64,000 bases of DNA, taken from positions 62,001 through 126,000 of the forward strand of contig PGXY01000010.1 of the NCBI GenBank assembly GCA_002839375.1, read 5' to 3'. Of this stretch, positions 63,084 through 64,000 are shown in pieces. Origin of the DNA: Spirochaetae bacterium HGW-Spirochaetae-1 (GTDB lineage: Bacteria > Spirochaetota > UBA4802 > UBA5550). The number at the start of each line of letters is the position of its first letter. Within the stretch, counting starts at the first letter, position 1. The notes under the pieces are model-generated. The model was not told where the DNA came from and did no database searches. It was given only the letters and a program-made list of their open reading frames with translations. Position numbers and translations under genes: made by a program.

Positions 63084-63863
63084 ATGAACAGATCAGTTGA
63101 CCGAGCAATCGACATCATCGAACTTGCCACACAAAACCGGGGAGGAGTAAGCCTCAGGGATATCCTCATTAAAACCGGAATGCCTAAAAGCAGCGCTTTT
63201 GACATTGTCCGCTCCCTGGTGAAACGGAATATTCTCCGGGAGATTCCGGGAAAGACCACCCTCTACGCACCGGGAAGGCAGCTCTATTTCATGGGAAACA
63301 GCTATCCTGAAAGTCTTCCGATCCTGAAGATTCTTATTGATCGTCTTCAGGAGACTGCCGAGGCCACTCATTATAATACATACGCCGGAGTTCTGGAGAA
63401 CGATGAACTGGTTTATGCCTATAAATACAAGCCGAAGAAATCCATTCTCACTGCCGCGGGCCTGGGGGATAAAAAGCCCCTCCATTGCACCGCCCTTGGC
63501 AAGGTTCTGGTTTCATTCCAGAAACCTGATGAGTGCCGTCGCCTCATAGCGAGCCTTCCCCTTTCCCGCCTTACAAACTATACCATCACCGACCGAGAGG
63601 AATTTTCCAGGGAAATACAAGAGTGCTTCGATCGGGGTTATGCCCTTGATATAAGAGAAAACGATGATCATACCTTCTGTGTGAGCGCGCCGGTCCTTAA
63701 TAACGAAGGGGTGGCTGAAATGGCAGTAAGCCTTTCATATATTTATTCTGAAAATATAAGTCTGGAAAAGGAAATAAAGATTATTCGGGACATCGCTCAT
63801 GAGCTTTCCCAGACACTGGGATACAGCGGTCCTCGCCCGGGTAAAAAACAAGGTGAGGAATAA
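63084..63863 (+). CDS. IclR-family transcriptional regulator
   Basis: 259 residues. Residues 1-65 are a winged helix-turn-helix (SVDRAIDIIELATQNRGGVSLRDILIKTGMPKSSAFDIVRSL) and 80-250 the effector-binding IclR domain (KKPLHCTALGKVLVSF; YALDIRENDDHTFCVSAPVLN). The adjacent KDG-kinase-like gene suggests control by a sugar acid or 2-keto-3-deoxygluconate, as for KdgR. ATG has only a weak ribosome site (GGAAATGGTGTT). Confidence 0.93.
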   Translation: MNRSVDRAIDIIELATQNRGGVSLRDILIKTGMPKSSAFDIVRSLVKRNILREIPGKTTLYAPGRQLYFMGNSYPESLPILKILIDRLQETAEATHYNTYAGVLENDELVYAYKYKPKKSILTAAGLGDKKPLHCTALGKVLVSFQKPDECRRLIASLPLSRLTNYTITDREEFSREIQECFDRGYALDIRENDDHTFCVSAPVLNNEGVAEMAVSLSYIYSENISLEKEIKIIRDIAHELSQTLGYSGPRPGKKQGEE

Positions 63864-63866
63864 ACC

Positions 63867-64000
63867 ATGGCGAAAATAATCACTCTGGGGGAGATCATGC
63901 TGCGTCTCTCCACCCGTGAAAACCAGCGCTTTTCTCAGGCCCGGGATTTTTACGCCACCTATGGAGGCGGCGAAGCGAATGTGGCTGCCAGCCTTGCCAA
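63867..64000 (+). CDS. PfkB-family sugar kinase, probably 2-keto-3-deoxygluconate kinase (partial)
   Basis: The gene runs off the right edge. The 44 visible residues, MAKIITLGEIMLRLSTREN at the start and YGGGEANVAASLA at the end, match the N terminus of KDG kinases of the PfkB family, where GGxExNVA binds the sugar. It starts three bases after the IclR gene, with AAGGTGAGG upstream. It would phosphorylate KDG from uronate catabolism. Confidence 0.85.
   Translation, partial: MAKIITLGEIMLRLSTRENQRFSQARDFYATYGGGEANVAASLA

Overview
The window comes from a flagellated bacterium with an outer membrane. The evidence is FliS and a FlgN-like chaperone, several lipoprotein signal peptides, a bactofilin, a small outer-membrane barrel protein and a large secreted protein ending in an Omp85-like barrel. 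The mix of genes (SpoIIE phosphatase with TPRs, FGE-like secreted protein, SPL-like radical SAM protein, GAF-GGDEF cyclase) fits a deep-branching spirochaete best. This is inference from gene content; no rRNA is present to test it. Base composition looks balanced throughout and genes are densely packed, with many ATGA-type overlaps.

Layout: 1-4.0 kb, the start of a leftward secreted protein and, divergently, an oligopeptide importer (binding lipoprotein plus two permeases, no ATPases). 4.1-17.5 kb, a rightward run of envelope and signalling genes: DUF6599-like lipoprotein, degenerate histidine kinase/receiver protein, metallophosphatase, FGE-like protein, SpoIIE-TPR phosphatase, RlmN, PBP1A, M23 protein, a tandem-HTH regulator and two CorC/CNNM paralogues. 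17.5-25 kb, HIT protein, SPL-like enzyme, RF2, an unknown protein, then leftward flagellar chaperones, purC and gatB. 25-32 kb, proA, LCP/LytR_C protein, rsfS, a DUF3343 protein, and eno-FtsB/DivIC-DUF501-Sua5-like. 32-38.4 kb, the HExxH-TolB-barrel protein, hisBHA and a GAF-GGDEF cyclase. 38.4-45.7 kb, a CAT-anticodon tRNA, rplU-prp-rpmA-obgE-proB, proS and etfBA. 45.7-48 kb, outer-membrane barrel, bactofilin, YlbF-like and FecR proteins.

The most distinctive segment is the operon at 48.25-54.5 kb. It has a strong promoter and encodes a helical protein of unknown function, an SPFH protein with three zinc ribbons, two zinc-ribbon DUF4178 proteins (one membrane bound), a tiny secreted or membrane protein ending in RGGGK, a DUF350 membrane protein and a membrane-embedded spermidine-synthase-like enzyme, followed by a FosX-type fosfomycin hydrolase. 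The combination suggests a membrane-associated polyamine or envelope-stress system. Related combinations are known near PspA in other bacteria, but here no PspA is present.

From 54.6 to 60.7 kb an accessory metabolic cluster follows: membrane-anchored AraC regulator, VOC enzyme, extended SDR, SCP2-like protein, ThDP lyase and zinc alcohol dehydrogenase. Its substrate is unknown. The window ends with a leftward HPr-kinase/PEPCK-fold protein and rpmB, then an IclR regulator with a perfect 16-bp palindrome upstream and the start of a KDG-kinase-like gene.

I saw no CRISPR array, rRNA, insertion sequence or integrase.
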